Shown: positions 1 to 8,349, numbered from the stretch's first letter. The stretch: DNA of 64,000 bases from Oscillospiraceae bacterium (GCA_009777775.1 WRLE01000008.1:1-64000), one strand, 5' to 3'. Notes: a model not told the origin generated them from the sequence alone. A program made the numbers and translations.

Positions 1-63
1 TAATTCAACTTCAGCATAATTATTTCTTAAATCTCTAACTGGTCTAATTTGTATATTAAACAT
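1..63 (-). CDS. Phd/YefM-type antitoxin, 5' fragment cut by the window edge
   Basis: The ATG is at 61-63, read leftwards, with the ribosome binding site AGGAGG just upstream. The 21 visible codons begin MFNIQIRPVRDLRNNYAEVE. This is nearly the same as the start of the complete antitoxin at 3529-3813 (MFIIQIRPVRDLRNNYTEVE), so it is a second copy of the same gene. The rest lies outside the window, so it cannot be told whether it is intact or has a toxin partner. Its upstream operator is also duplicated. Confidence 0.7.
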   Translation of the reverse strand, partial: MFNIQIRPVRDLRNNYAEVEL

Positions 64-85
64 AGTCACTCCTCCTGTTTTTAAT

Positions 86-111
86 AATTGTATCACAATG
101 CTGATACAATT
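86..111. promoter_or_regulatory. Antitoxin operator palindrome, copy A
   Basis: AATTGTATCA (86-95) and TGATACAATT (102-111) are perfect 10-base inverted arms around the spacer CAATGC. The site sits 23 bases upstream of the antitoxin ATG at 63 and contains TACAAT, a -10-like hexamer, on both strands. Antitoxins of the Phd/YefM family normally repress their own promoter through such palindromes. The same palindrome recurs at 3836-3861. The operator role is inferred from position and symmetry. Confidence 0.6.
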
Positions 112-183
112 TCAATAATAAAATGTTTAAAAGAGAACAATACAAATACTATTATCTTCGCAACGATTTTAAAGAGACTGTTT

Positions 184-1851
184 CTAAGAATCAGCATTAA
201 ATAGCCGAACTATTGTAACAATCGCCTGCTCTCTTGTATACGCACCTTTTGGAGAAAAAGCATTTTCACCGACACCTCCCATAATACCCGCTGCCTGCAT
301 CTGTCCAACGAATTCGCGAGCCCATGCTGATATATCATTAGCATCAGCATAGTTCGCTGCTCCCATAGGCAAATTAAGCCCCATGCTATCTGCCAACCGC
401 GCTAATACAACCGCAGCTTGTTCTCTGGTGAGATTCCCATCAGGGTTAAATAAGCCATCACCTATGCCATCAACAACACCCAGAGCTCCCATTTTCTCAA
501 CATCAACATTGTTGGTATCAGAAAAAGACTTACGTTCTGCCAGCTTTTCTTCTGTAACTGTTTCATATACTAATACAGCAAGAGAGCAAAACTCAGCACG
601 GGTGATGTAATCGCTAAACGAACAATTCAGAAAACTAGGAACAATCCCTATACTATTTGCAAAGTTGATATCGCTCTGAGCCCAAGAAGATGGGAAACTA
701 ATCGGCGTGTTAGGCATAGCGACATTATCTATAATTTGAATGGGTACAGGATGCACAAATCTGTCGAACACTCCCAAAGCTAGTTCTCCTACTACATTTG
801 ACCCACAACCCCAAAGAGTGCCATCCGTTTTTAGAAATATAGTAAAATCGCCTTTTGCAGTTACGCTGACGACATCATCAGCAAGCTTTTCTGGTGTATT
901 TCCATAAACATTAGTTCCATTACCAAGCTGCCCAAAGCTATTTCTCCCCCAAACCCACAAGCTGTTATCTGTTTTTATAACAGCAAAATGGTTACTTCCA
1001 TTAATAGCAATAACATTATCCATCAACTTGACGGGTGTGAATATTGCAGTCGCTCTATTTTGACCACCTTCTGGATATGGTGTGAAGTAATGAGGTTCAA
1101 TTACTGAACCAAAAATTAGGTTTGTGTCTTTGTCTCCCCATCCCCACAGCGAACCATCAGTTTTTATAGCAAATGCATTTGAGCCTCTTGCGTAAACATA
1201 TATTACATCCTCCATTATCATTACAGGTGGATATGCATAAAGGTCTTCTGTTTTAACTCCTAAGGCACCAGTACCATTCTCCCCCCATCCCCAAAGAGTA
1301 CCATCATATTCCAGAGCATAAAACGAGCTAATTCCAGCACTTATTTGTTTTATTCCCGACATATGCTGTCTTGGTATACGGCTACTAACCACCCCATCTT
1401 GACTAGACCATTGCCAAACCGTTCCATCGGTCTTTAGAGCAATCCAGTTGGAAAATGCAGATGCAACTTCAATTACGTCTTCCATGATTTTTATCGGAGG
1501 GTCAGTATCTTCGTGTCTCCCTCCTTCTCCATCTGCACACGAACCCACAGCCCACAAGCTGTTGTCAGACTTGATGGCAAAGCCGCTGAACCAGTCCCCA
1601 TAAACTCCTATAACATTATCCATCAACATAGTTGGTAACGCTCTTAAAGGTGATTGGTCTCCGTATACATCGTTGAATGTTCCTTTACCCCAATACCATA
1701 ACGTTCCATCGCTCTTAATCACATAAACACGCCCACTTGCACTAGCAATTGTTTCTCGAAATTGTGTATCGACAGCTGCGTTTACACTGTTTGTATAACT
1801 GTTTGCTACCAGTAGCAAGATAGTCAGTATAATTACCAGCAGCTTTTTCAT
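184..1851 (-). CDS. Secreted RCC1-repeat propeller protein with C-terminal SLH domains
   Basis: Protein of 555 residues. It starts with a Sec signal peptide (lysines, then a leucine/isoleucine-rich core, cleavage probably after NSVNA near residue 25). Residues about 40-370 contain seven copies of a motif like IKTDGSLWGWG, the pattern of RCC1/BNR-type beta-propeller blades, enough for one seven-bladed propeller. Residues about 390-555 hold SLH (S-layer homology) segments, recognisable by TRAEF, TREQAAVVLARL and TREQAIVTIVRL. SLH domains usually anchor proteins to the secondary cell-wall polymer, so this should be a surface-displayed propeller with an unknown ligand. AGAGGAA precedes the ATG by about 10 bases. 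It lies between the two duplicated antitoxin promoters and faces away from abiE. Confidence 0.85.
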   Translation of the reverse strand: MKKLLVIILTILLLVANSYTNSVNAAVDTQFRETIASASGRVYVIKSDGTLWYWGKGTFNDVYGDQSPLRALPTMLMDNVIGVYGDWFSGFAIKSDNSLWAVGSCADGEGGRHEDTDPPIKIMEDVIEVASAFSNWIALKTDGTVWQWSSQDGVVSSRIPRQHMSGIKQISAGISSFYALEYDGTLWGWGENGTGALGVKTEDLYAYPPVMIMEDVIYVYARGSNAFAIKTDGSLWGWGDKDTNLIFGSVIEPHYFTPYPEGGQNRATAIFTPVKLMDNVIAINGSNHFAVIKTDNSLWVWGRNSFGQLGNGTNVYGNTPEKLADDVVSVTAKGDFTIFLKTDGTLWGCGSNVVGELALGVFDRFVHPVPIQIIDNVAMPNTPISFPSSWAQSDINFANSIGIVPSFLNCSFSDYITRAEFCSLAVLVYETVTEEKLAERKSFSDTNNVDVEKMGALGVVDGIGDGLFNPDGNLTREQAAVVLARLADSMGLNLPMGAANYADANDISAWAREFVGQMQAAGIMGGVGENAFSPKGAYTREQAIVTIVRLFNADS

Positions 1852-1958
1852 AACGCATCATTCCTCTCTAGTCGGAAGTTTATCACAAGTGGTAACGAAA
1901 CACAATCGCTAATGACAATCAGTAAAGTATAGCAAATTCAAATACTGTGAAAAAGCTA

Positions 1959-1988
1959 TTGAACTATTGCGCTACAATATGTTATAAT
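1959..1988 (+). promoter_or_regulatory. Promoter of the abiE operon
   Basis: TTGAAC (1959-1964) and TATAAT (1983-1988) are separated by 18 bases, a good sigma-A-type promoter. The predicted transcript starts near 1995, which argues for a translation start downstream of that point (see the next gene). Confidence 0.65.
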
Positions 1989-2023
1989 ATGAAGCGTATT
2001 TGTTCATTAAGGCGGTGATTTTA

Positions 2024-2617
2024 CTGAACGGACATGAAGCTATCTTCTCAATGCTGGGCGAAAACAATGGAATCATTACTACTGCACAAGTAACAGCGGC
2101 GGGGATTCAGCGGAGGATGCTTAGCGAACTTGTTGCGACTAATCGTTTATATCGCGTAGGACGCGGCATATACGCCTTGCCGGAAGTGTGGGAGGATGAG
2201 ATGTACTTCCTGCAATACCAATTCACGAAAGGTGTTTACTCAAATGAAACGGCTTTGTACCTGCACGGGTTATCCGACAGGACGCCGATAAGCTACACGC
2301 TGACGTTCCCGCATGGCTACAATGCATCGGGGTTGAAAAAGCATAATGCGAAAGCGAAGTTTGTAACTCCAGAAATATACGATTTAGGAATTATCGAACT
2401 CAACTCGTCCGCAGGAAACCCCATTCGCGTATATGACATTGAAAGGACGCTGTGCGACATTGTAAAAGGCAATAACTCTTGCGACATCCAGCTTGTGAAT
2501 CAGGCGATGAAAGCCTATACCGTATCTAAAGAGAAAGATATGGCAAAACTGATCGGGTTCGCAGAGCGGCTGCGCGTCAAGCCGAAAATACTCAGATATA
2601 TGGAGGTTCTGCTGTGA
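2024..2617 (+). CDS. abiEi: AbiEi-family antitoxin/transcriptional regulator
   Basis: About 198 residues. The N-terminal 60 residues form a winged-helix region (GIITTAQVTAAGIQRRMLSE followed by LYRVGRGIYAL), the usual beginning of AbiEi antitoxins, which bind the abiE promoter and neutralise the AbiEii toxin. The rest matches the AbiEi C-terminal domain (SNETALYLHGL, YDIERTLCDIV). The stop overlaps the toxin start by 4 bases. Start choice: AAGGCGGTGATT at 2009-2020 differs from a perfect Shine-Dalgarno by one base and is ideally spaced for the in-frame CTG at 2024. GTG 2015 and TTG 2000 are alternatives but lie inside or before it. The family call is firm; the non-standard start is inference. 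Confidence 0.8.
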   Translation: MNGHEAIFSMLGENNGIITTAQVTAAGIQRRMLSELVATNRLYRVGRGIYALPEVWEDEMYFLQYQFTKGVYSNETALYLHGLSDRTPISYTLTFPHGYNASGLKKHNAKAKFVTPEIYDLGIIELNSSAGNPIRVYDIERTLCDIVKGNNSCDIQLVNQAMKAYTVSKEKDMAKLIGFAERLRVKPKILRYMEVLL

Positions 2618-3462
2618 TAACGAAAAACCCTATGCAATTGAAAGCGTTCATCAAGAAGAAATCGCAGGAGAATCGCATTTCCGCGCAGCTTGTTATGCAG
2701 AACTACATGATGGAACGGCTTCTTGAACGCATATCCCTCTCAACATACAAGCAAAACTTCATACTAAAGGGCGGTTTCCTTATCGCAGCTATCGTCGGGC
2801 TTGATACAAGAGCTACGATGGATTTGGATACAACCGTAAAAGGTTTGCCGCTGACTCATGAATCGCTCCATAATGCTTTCAAGGAAATCTGCGCCATAAG
2901 CGTAGAAGACGACGTTTCGTTCTCAATAAAAAAAATATCCGACATACGAGAGCTTGACGATTACCCTGGATTGCGCGTCAGCTTGATAGCAAGTTACCCA
3001 CCACTGTCCGTACCACTGGCAGTCGATGTAACCACAGGCGACAAAATCACTCCCCGTGAGATCGAGTATTCCATCAGCCTTATGTTTGACGACCGCAGCA
3101 TATCAATTCTCGCATATAATCTGGAGACGATACTTGCAAAGAAGATCGAAACAGTATTGTCGCGGAACATAGCGAACACAAGGCCGAGGGATTTTTACGA
3201 CATACACATCCTGTACACCTTGCGCAGTAGTGACTGTGACATGACCATGCTGCGGCAAGCTCTTGACGAAACAGTAAACAAGCGTGGCAGCCGGACTATA
3301 CTTGCGCAATACATCAACATAGTCGGAAATATACGCGAAAACCCACAGATGCGCAGCTTTTGGGAAAGGTATCAAAAAGACTTTGAATATGCGAAAGACA
3401 TTACATTCGATGACACATGCAAGTCAGTCCAGCAAATTATGGACGAAATAACAAGAAGCTAA
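2614..3462 (+). CDS. abiEii: AbiEii/AbiGii-family nucleotidyltransferase toxin
   Basis: 282 residues starting at GTG 2614, inside the stop region of the antitoxin gene (4-base overlap, translational coupling). The DUF1814-type nucleotidyltransferase fold is shown by FILKGGFLIAAIVGLDTRAT followed by MDLDTT near residues 50-72 (the GG and D-x-D catalytic motifs). Further on come the KKIETVLSR segment and RPRDFYDIH near residues 170-200, all typical of AbiEii. Members are GTP-dependent nucleotidyltransferases that block translation, some by modifying tRNA, and the pair acts as type IV toxin-antitoxin and phage abortive infection. Both genes look richer in G+C than their surroundings (one 60-base line counted at 50 percent), suggesting acquisition. 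Confidence 0.85.
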   Translation: MITKNPMQLKAFIKKKSQENRISAQLVMQNYMMERLLERISLSTYKQNFILKGGFLIAAIVGLDTRATMDLDTTVKGLPLTHESLHNAFKEICAISVEDDVSFSIKKISDIRELDDYPGLRVSLIASYPPLSVPLAVDVTTGDKITPREIEYSISLMFDDRSISILAYNLETILAKKIETVLSRNIANTRPRDFYDIHILYTLRSSDCDMTMLRQALDETVNKRGSRTILAQYINIVGNIRENPQMRSFWERYQKDFEYAKDITFDDTCKSVQQIMDEITRS

Positions 3463-3528
3463 CTAATAATAGCAAACACAAATACTTGAAAATTTCATAC
3501 AATCCACAAGCAACTGAGAATTGTGACA

Positions 3529-3813
3529 TTATAGGCCATTATACTTTTCTCGAAGATTATCAAGCACTTCCTTGTAATCGTACCATTGAGCTCCAGGCAA
3601 TTGCGCTTCTATTTCTGCTTCTCTCAGTTTTTGTGCAACATATCTAGTGTGTAAAAATTCTTCATATTCTTCAAAATCTTGAATACTAAATAGCACAGCT
3701 GAACTACGCCAATTTTTTGTTTTAATGACAGGATTTCTTTTTTCCAGCATTGATTCAACTTCAGTATAATTATTTCTTAAATCTCTAACTGGTCTAATTT
3801 GTATAATAAACAT
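3529..3813 (-). CDS. Phd/YefM-type antitoxin without adjacent toxin
   Basis: 94 residues from the ATG at 3811-3813, preceded by AGGAGG at good spacing. The N-terminus (RPVRDLRNNYTEVESMLEKR, then NPVIKTKN) is the usual Phd/YefM DNA-binding half with the conserved V-x-x-LRNNY stretch. The C-terminal half is a charged helix (YVAQKLREAEIEAQ) that in the family wraps a RelE/ParE-type toxin. Downstream on the minus strand there is only the end of abiEii on the opposite strand, so no toxin gene is adjacent. A second copy begins at 63. It may be an orphan regulator, or a solitary antitoxin giving cross-immunity. Confidence is high for the family and low for the role. Confidence 0.75.
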   Translation of the reverse strand: MFIIQIRPVRDLRNNYTEVESMLEKRNPVIKTKNWRSSAVLFSIQDFEEYEEFLHTRYVAQKLREAEIEAQLPGAQWYDYKEVLDNLREKYNGL

Positions 3814-3827
3814 GGTCACTCCTCCTG

Positions 3828-3869
3828 TTTTTAGTAATTGTATCACAATGCTGATACAATTACTAAAAA
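3828..3869. promoter_or_regulatory. Antitoxin operator palindrome, copy B, 18-base arms
   Basis: TTTTTAGTAATTGTATCA (3828-3845) and TGATACAATTACTAAAAA (3852-3869) are perfect inverted arms around CAATGC. The core is the same as the palindrome at 86-111 but the symmetry is longer. It lies between the antitoxin start (3813, leftwards) and the lipoprotein start (3896, rightwards) and contains TACAAT on both strands, so it may control both genes. Confidence 0.6.
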
Positions 3870-3895
3870 TTATTCAAAAAGGGGACAATGCGAAT

Positions 3896-6100
3896 ATGGG
3901 AGCAAGATATAAAATGAAAAGAAAAAGATATTTATTACTATCAATCAGTTTTACTATCATACTAGCAGTTATCGTACTCGCTTCATGTAATAAAGCAAAT
4001 ATTAGAACAGATAGGAGTAATATAACAAATTTAAAGGTAATAGATAAGGAAGAAAATATATCGTATGCTGAAATGCTTGTTATCGAAATACAAGAATACG
4101 AATTTTGCATATCTGAACTGATGCTCCCAGAATCTTATGAGCCAGATTATCTCCTATATACTAGTCGATCCACAATAGCAGATAACGTGAATAAAACAAC
4201 TGTTGGATACACTTCAGAGAGTTTATCGTGGAGTTTTTGGATAGAGCTAAATATATACTCTTCAACAAAGGAAGCACAAGACGCATGGTTGACATTACTT
4301 TTAGAAAACACAGAAGCTCCAGAAGTTCCTGCACTAGAGGTGTCAGGTATCACAGTAGGAGATGTGGCATTTGGGTACGTTCATATGCTGTATTTTGTTA
4401 GGAGCAATGTGTGTGTATATATTCACAGTAATAATCCTAATGCTTCTATAGCTTCCATCGCCCAGGAACTTGACGCACAAATAATAACTGCACTTGATGA
4501 AGCACAAAACAACCATGTCGATGCTTCATATGAAATAATGCTTGAAAATTTTATACAATCGACAATCAGCTACGATAATGAAACAAGCCAGAGCGGGTAT
4601 GATAATTATACATACTTTAGCGAGCTTCACACATTATTATCTGATATTTTGCGTCAAATGGAGAGTATCCAAAACCTCGATTCCGAACTCGAGCAGCTTG
4701 CAGATTTGCAAACCGGGTTCTCTGTTACCTTCTCTGAGTTACATGAAACAAACAAAACCACATTCCGAATTGTTGAGTTAAACAGCAGATACACAGAAAG
4801 CACTATGGGAGCCTTTGACGGATTGTTTCTCCAATATTGGACGGAAGACGAAGTCAGCTGTCTGCTAATTGCCAATACAACAAACAACGCAGCGAGTATG
4901 CGAACAATAATGGGATATAGTTTCTTTGACGAGGATGGGATTGTTGCTGTATATATGAAACAATATAACAATGTCGGAAAACATGAGGATACATATTCGA
5001 TAATAATGTATAGCATATATGGTGATGAAATTGTCAACATTTCACCATCTGTCGAGTATCCGCTAGATAATGGGTACTGGAGTATATCTATCCAAGAGTA
5101 TAATTTCCACGAATCGCAAGAGCAGGTATATGCTTTACTCATATCAGAGCTGGGCGAGGACGACAACGCGTACAAAACATTATTCGAAGTTTCAGACAAT
5201 CGAATAACAATTTCTAACGAAGATTCAACCGAAAGCAGCATTATGTTGGAAATGAATAACGGCGCATGGCAAATCCTCGCATCAGAAGCAAGTGAATCTA
5301 CCCCTATACCCATGATAAATGACGGTACTGGAGTACTAAGCGAAAATATCGTCAGGTTCGCTGAAGTAGACAGCGAATTTAGAGCTCTTAATTATTACTC
5401 CGATACACAATTACCCTTCGGTGAATACTCCGTTTCCCTCATTGAAGGACAAAACACTACCATCATTTTCACAGAAGAATACTTGCTAATCGACGGGATT
5501 GAAATTCCTTTTGAAAATTACAACAAACCTACATCATTACATATAGTTGATATTGATATTAATGATGGATTTCGAGAGATCCTGGCAGTGGAATTTGGTG
5601 TCAATGACTGGTTTGTTAATACCATATATCATTACGATGGGTACTCAGTATGCCAAATTGCTCAATTCATAAGCTTGATTCATTTCGATGGCAATGGAAA
5701 AATAGTCGGAACTGATAGCACGGGTGCTAATCTTCATGGGCGAATATCAGACCCTTTAATAGCGCGTTCATACTATGAATTGAAAGATTGGAAACTGGAA
5801 GAAATACAACTATCCGTAAAAGGGTTGACACTTACTTTCGCTGATGATTACACTGGATTTTGCTTTTATGAAACCGAGGGCATCCCATCTGATGAGTTTG
5901 CTCAGGAGTTGATTTTAAATGCAACACATTATCCCAATAGAGTTACCATCGACTCCGATGTCTACGATAGTCTCTTTGCAGGGAAAAGGTTTACACTTAT
6001 CGAAATGAGCGAAGTAGAGTGGTGGTACCGTGGCGCATGGTATTATGTGGAAATAGAAGATGGGAGAACAGGTATAATTCATTGGTATTACGCATTATAG
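3896..6100 (+). CDS. Large lipoprotein of unknown function
   Basis: About 734 residues. The start at ATG 3896 has AAAAGGGG about 12 bases upstream; ATG 3914 (MKRKRY) is also possible. The N-terminus has a lysine/arginine-rich n-region, a hydrophobic core and a lipobox LASC near residue 30, so the mature protein should be a lipid-anchored extracellular protein. The remainder is acidic and rich in Tyr, Ser and Asn, with segments such as LHIVDIDINDGFREILAVEFG and FDGNGKIVG that resemble FG-GAP/VCBS-type propeller repeats in the C-terminal third. I do not recognise the family. It shares its upstream region with the antitoxin gene, and the duplicated upstream segment at 1-151 lacks this gene. Confidence 0.65.
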   Translation: MGARYKMKRKRYLLLSISFTIILAVIVLASCNKANIRTDRSNITNLKVIDKEENISYAEMLVIEIQEYEFCISELMLPESYEPDYLLYTSRSTIADNVNKTTVGYTSESLSWSFWIELNIYSSTKEAQDAWLTLLLENTEAPEVPALEVSGITVGDVAFGYVHMLYFVRSNVCVYIHSNNPNASIASIAQELDAQIITALDEAQNNHVDASYEIMLENFIQSTISYDNETSQSGYDNYTYFSELHTLLSDILRQMESIQNLDSELEQLADLQTGFSVTFSELHETNKTTFRIVELNSRYTESTMGAFDGLFLQYWTEDEVSCLLIANTTNNAASMRTIMGYSFFDEDGIVAVYMKQYNNVGKHEDTYSIIMYSIYGDEIVNISPSVEYPLDNGYWSISIQEYNFHESQEQVYALLISELGEDDNAYKTLFEVSDNRITISNEDSTESSIMLEMNNGAWQILASEASESTPIPMINDGTGVLSENIVRFAEVDSEFRALNYYSDTQLPFGEYSVSLIEGQNTTIIFTEEYLLIDGIEIPFENYNKPTSLHIVDIDINDGFREILAVEFGVNDWFVNTIYHYDGYSVCQIAQFISLIHFDGNGKIVGTDSTGANLHGRISDPLIARSYYELKDWKLEEIQLSVKGLTLTFADDYTGFCFYETEGIPSDEFAQELILNATHYPNRVTIDSDVYDSLFAGKRFTLIEMSEVEWWYRGAWYYVEIEDGRTGIIHWYYAL

Positions 6101-6165
6101 CTGAAAACAGGGGATAAAACATACAATATCGTGCTGATTGTATTTAATATAGTCTTTTACAAGTT

Positions 6166-6205
6166 GCTTTCTGCATATAAATACCAATCTTATATGCAGA
6201 AAAGC
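6166..6205. repeat. Inverted repeat 1 of a tandem pair
   Basis: TTTCTGCATATAA and TTATATGCAGAAA form a 13-base stem (about 6168-6180 with 6190-6202) around a 9-base loop. It lies between convergent genes. It could be a weak bidirectional terminator, but the stem is AT-rich and has no long U tract. The core CTGCATATAA is shared with the next hairpin. Confidence 0.6.
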
Positions 6206-6220
6206 AAAGAAATAAATTGA

Positions 6221-6257
6221 TTTACTGCATATAATGGCGTATATTATATGCAGTAAA
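6221..6257. repeat. Inverted repeat 2 of a tandem pair
   Basis: TTTACTGCATATAAT (6221-6235) and ATTATATGCAGTAAA (6243-6257) are perfect 15-base arms around GGCGTAT. It repeats the CTGCATATAA core of the hairpin 40 bases upstream. Either a terminator pair for the convergent genes or a protein-binding array. Confidence 0.65.
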
Positions 6258-6289
6258 TGTATTGGAGGCATAATTTATTTAGAATTCAT

Positions 6290-7474
6290 CTATTTTGAAA
6301 ACATTACCTTTTCACTGTTGAACATTTTTGTTAGGACGAAAGCTCCGATAAAAGCTAGTAGCAGGTTGCCTGCACAGGAGAGGGCGATATTTATAGTGGA
6401 ATAGCTCATGGAAAAAATGCCGCTCATACTCTGGACGCTGCCATAAAGGGGAATTAGGAAGTATAAACTGTCCGGAACAGTACTACTGAACATCCCGCTT
6501 AGACCAATGAGCATAATAACAATCATCAAGGGGGTGACAACTGCAGTCGTCTCCTTAACTGTTTTTGCAAAGGCAGACATGATGGAAATAAGTGTGACTA
6601 AGAGTAAAACAGTGGAGAGAATCACACAAGCTAGCAGCAGGTAATCTGTTGCGTTGTAGATTCCCGTGTCCATGAACTCTGCTGCATCACCCATGAGTTT
6701 TGGTAGAGAGAGTATCGTTGCCAATGCTGTGACAAAACCAGAAAGTAATGACAGCAAGCCAAGGCTGAGTATCTTTCCAATGGCAAGCTCGCTTCGCTTT
6801 AAAGGAGTCACCAAGAGCGTAGCCAAGGTACCCCGTTCTTTTTCACCAGCTATAGATTCGGGAGCAAGGGAAGCACAGCCGGAGTATAAAAACATCAGCA
6901 AAAGCATTGGCATCATCATGGACATAATACTTGCAGACAAGTCATCGGCTGTAACTAAATCTGCATTTAATATACCCCTATTTATATCGAACTTATTTAC
7001 CAATGATGCTTCGTAATTGTCTAAAATTAAAATGATATTGTTAAAAGCTCCTGCAGAGTTGATATCAGAGGAGTTAAAATATATCTCCACATTGGGCGCA
7101 GGAACCATTGAAGTCTGAACATTATAATCATTGATGATTTCGATGAAATTTTCTGGGAAAACCAGTAGCAACTCCCCTTGCTTTTTCGATATATATTCCT
7201 TAATTTGTATTACATCCCTGTCACTTGCCTCTATTATCTCAAGCCCAGTGGCTTCAAGCATTGGGATGAAAGGTCTCGGTAGATTCACTGTATAAGCTAT
7301 TGGTGAATATTCATCATCCACAGAAAAAAGGTTAGTAAAAGCAGACCCCATGAACGAATACATCACATATATCATTACAGCTGGGAGCAAAATCATCATG
7401 ATCATACGTTTATCTCCCACAAAGCGGGCGATTTCTTTCTTTGTCACTGTTAGTATGTTGCTTTTCTTTTTCAT
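6290..7474 (-). CDS. ABC-2-type transporter permease (NatB-like)
   Basis: 394 residues. One transmembrane helix near residues 22-45 is followed by a large extracytoplasmic region (about 50-190). A C-terminal block of five helices (about 195-385) includes ESIAGEKERGTLATLLVTPLKRSELAIGK-type sequence, the conserved ABC-2/NatB coupling region. The architecture and the helical order match NatB of the NatAB sodium exporter family. The start overlaps the end of the ATPase gene by 4 bases, so the two are translationally coupled. The substrate cannot be read from sequence; sodium or a peptide/drug is possible. Confidence 0.85.
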   Translation of the reverse strand: MKKKSNILTVTKKEIARFVGDKRMIMMILLPAVMIYVMYSFMGSAFTNLFSVDDEYSPIAYTVNLPRPFIPMLEATGLEIIEASDRDVIQIKEYISKKQGELLLVFPENFIEIINDYNVQTSMVPAPNVEIYFNSSDINSAGAFNNIILILDNYEASLVNKFDINRGILNADLVTADDLSASIMSMMMPMLLLMFLYSGCASLAPESIAGEKERGTLATLLVTPLKRSELAIGKILSLGLLSLLSGFVTALATILSLPKLMGDAAEFMDTGIYNATDYLLLACVILSTVLLLVTLISIMSAFAKTVKETTAVVTPLMIVIMLIGLSGMFSSTVPDSLYFLIPLYGSVQSMSGIFSMSYSTINIALSCAGNLLLAFIGAFVLTKMFNSEKVMFSK

Positions 7475-8247
7475 AGTGTATCACCAACTTCCTGTGAATA
7501 TATGTCGAAAAAAACATCCTCTAGAGGTTTATCTGACACAAGACTTTTCAATGTATCGCAGACAGCCATTTTCCCATTTATGATTATCCCCACCCTATCG
7601 CATATCTTTTCCACTAGACTGAATATATGTGTAGAAACAATAATCGTCTTTCCTTGTTCCCTCAACTCTATTAGAAAATCAGTAACAACCTTCGCTGTGA
7701 GGACATCGAGTCCATTTGTGGGTTCATCAAAAATGATGATGTTGGGATCATGGACAATGGAAATTACCAATGATGCCTTTTGCTTCATACCCGTGGACAG
7801 ATTCGATACTTTCACTTCGGCAAATTCGTCCACACCGAACTTTTTGAAAAGCTCTTCTTTGCGTTGACTACTTTTCGCTGCATCGATGTGGTGGAGTTTG
7901 GCGAAAAAGTCGAAAAGATAATTCGGTGTAAAAAAATCCTCCAGCTTCAATTCGCTGGTGAGAAAGCCTATCTTTGAGCGAACTATTTCTGGCTGTGTCC
8001 TGATGCTAGCTCCATCGATTGTTGCTTCTCCCGAGTCCGCTTTTATCAGTGTAGCAAGTATTCGCAGTGTGGTTGTTTTACCTGCTCCATTGGGACCCAA
8101 CAACCCAAATATTTCTCCTTCATTGGCTTCAAATGATAAATCATCTACAGCTTTAATGACTTTTTCCTTGGTCTTTTGCAACTTTTGTTGCTTTGCTGAA
8201 AGACGGAAAGTTTTACTCAGTCCTTCTGCTTGTAGAATAACACCCAT
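7471..8247 (-). CDS. ABC transporter ATP-binding protein (NatA-like)
   Basis: 258 residues. Walker A GPNGAGKTTT near residue 54, the signature LSTGMKQKASL near 146, Walker B IIIFDEPTNGLD near 167 and the switch histidine in IIVSTHIFS near 200. The short C-terminus without a regulatory domain fits exporters of the ABC-2/NatA class. Start at ATG 8247 with AGAGGA about 10 bases upstream. First gene of a two-gene operon with the permease at 6290-7474, which it should power. Confidence 0.88.
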   Translation of the reverse strand: MGVILQAEGLSKTFRLSAKQQKLQKTKEKVIKAVDDLSFEANEGEIFGLLGPNGAGKTTTLRILATLIKADSGEATIDGASIRTQPEIVRSKIGFLTSELKLEDFFTPNYLFDFFAKLHHIDAAKSSQRKEELFKKFGVDEFAEVKVSNLSTGMKQKASLVISIVHDPNIIIFDEPTNGLDVLTAKVVTDFLIELREQGKTIIVSTHIFSLVEKICDRVGIIINGKMAVCDTLKSLVSDKPLEDVFFDIYSQEVGDTL

Positions 8248-8286
8248 ATTGCACCAATCCTCTCTAGAAAGTATGATTGTGAGTAA

Positions 8287-8308
8287 GGGGCTGATTTTAC
8301 TCAGCCCC
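8287..8308 (-). terminator. GC-rich hairpin after the UroD-like pair
   Basis: GGGGCTGA (8287-8294) and TCAGCCCC (8301-8308) form an 8-bp GC-rich stem with a 6-base loop. It lies between the UroD-like genes and the exporter operon. The U tract is poor on the minus strand, so termination is likely but not certain. Confidence 0.55.
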
Positions 8309-8349
8309 CGTACTTATATTTTGTTTCTCCAAAAAAATGCTTGTTAATG

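Noticed and set aside
3417..3647. A 76-residue reading frame over the end of abiEii and the antitoxin
   Set aside because: It is a shadow frame covering two recognised genes on both strands, with no start signal.
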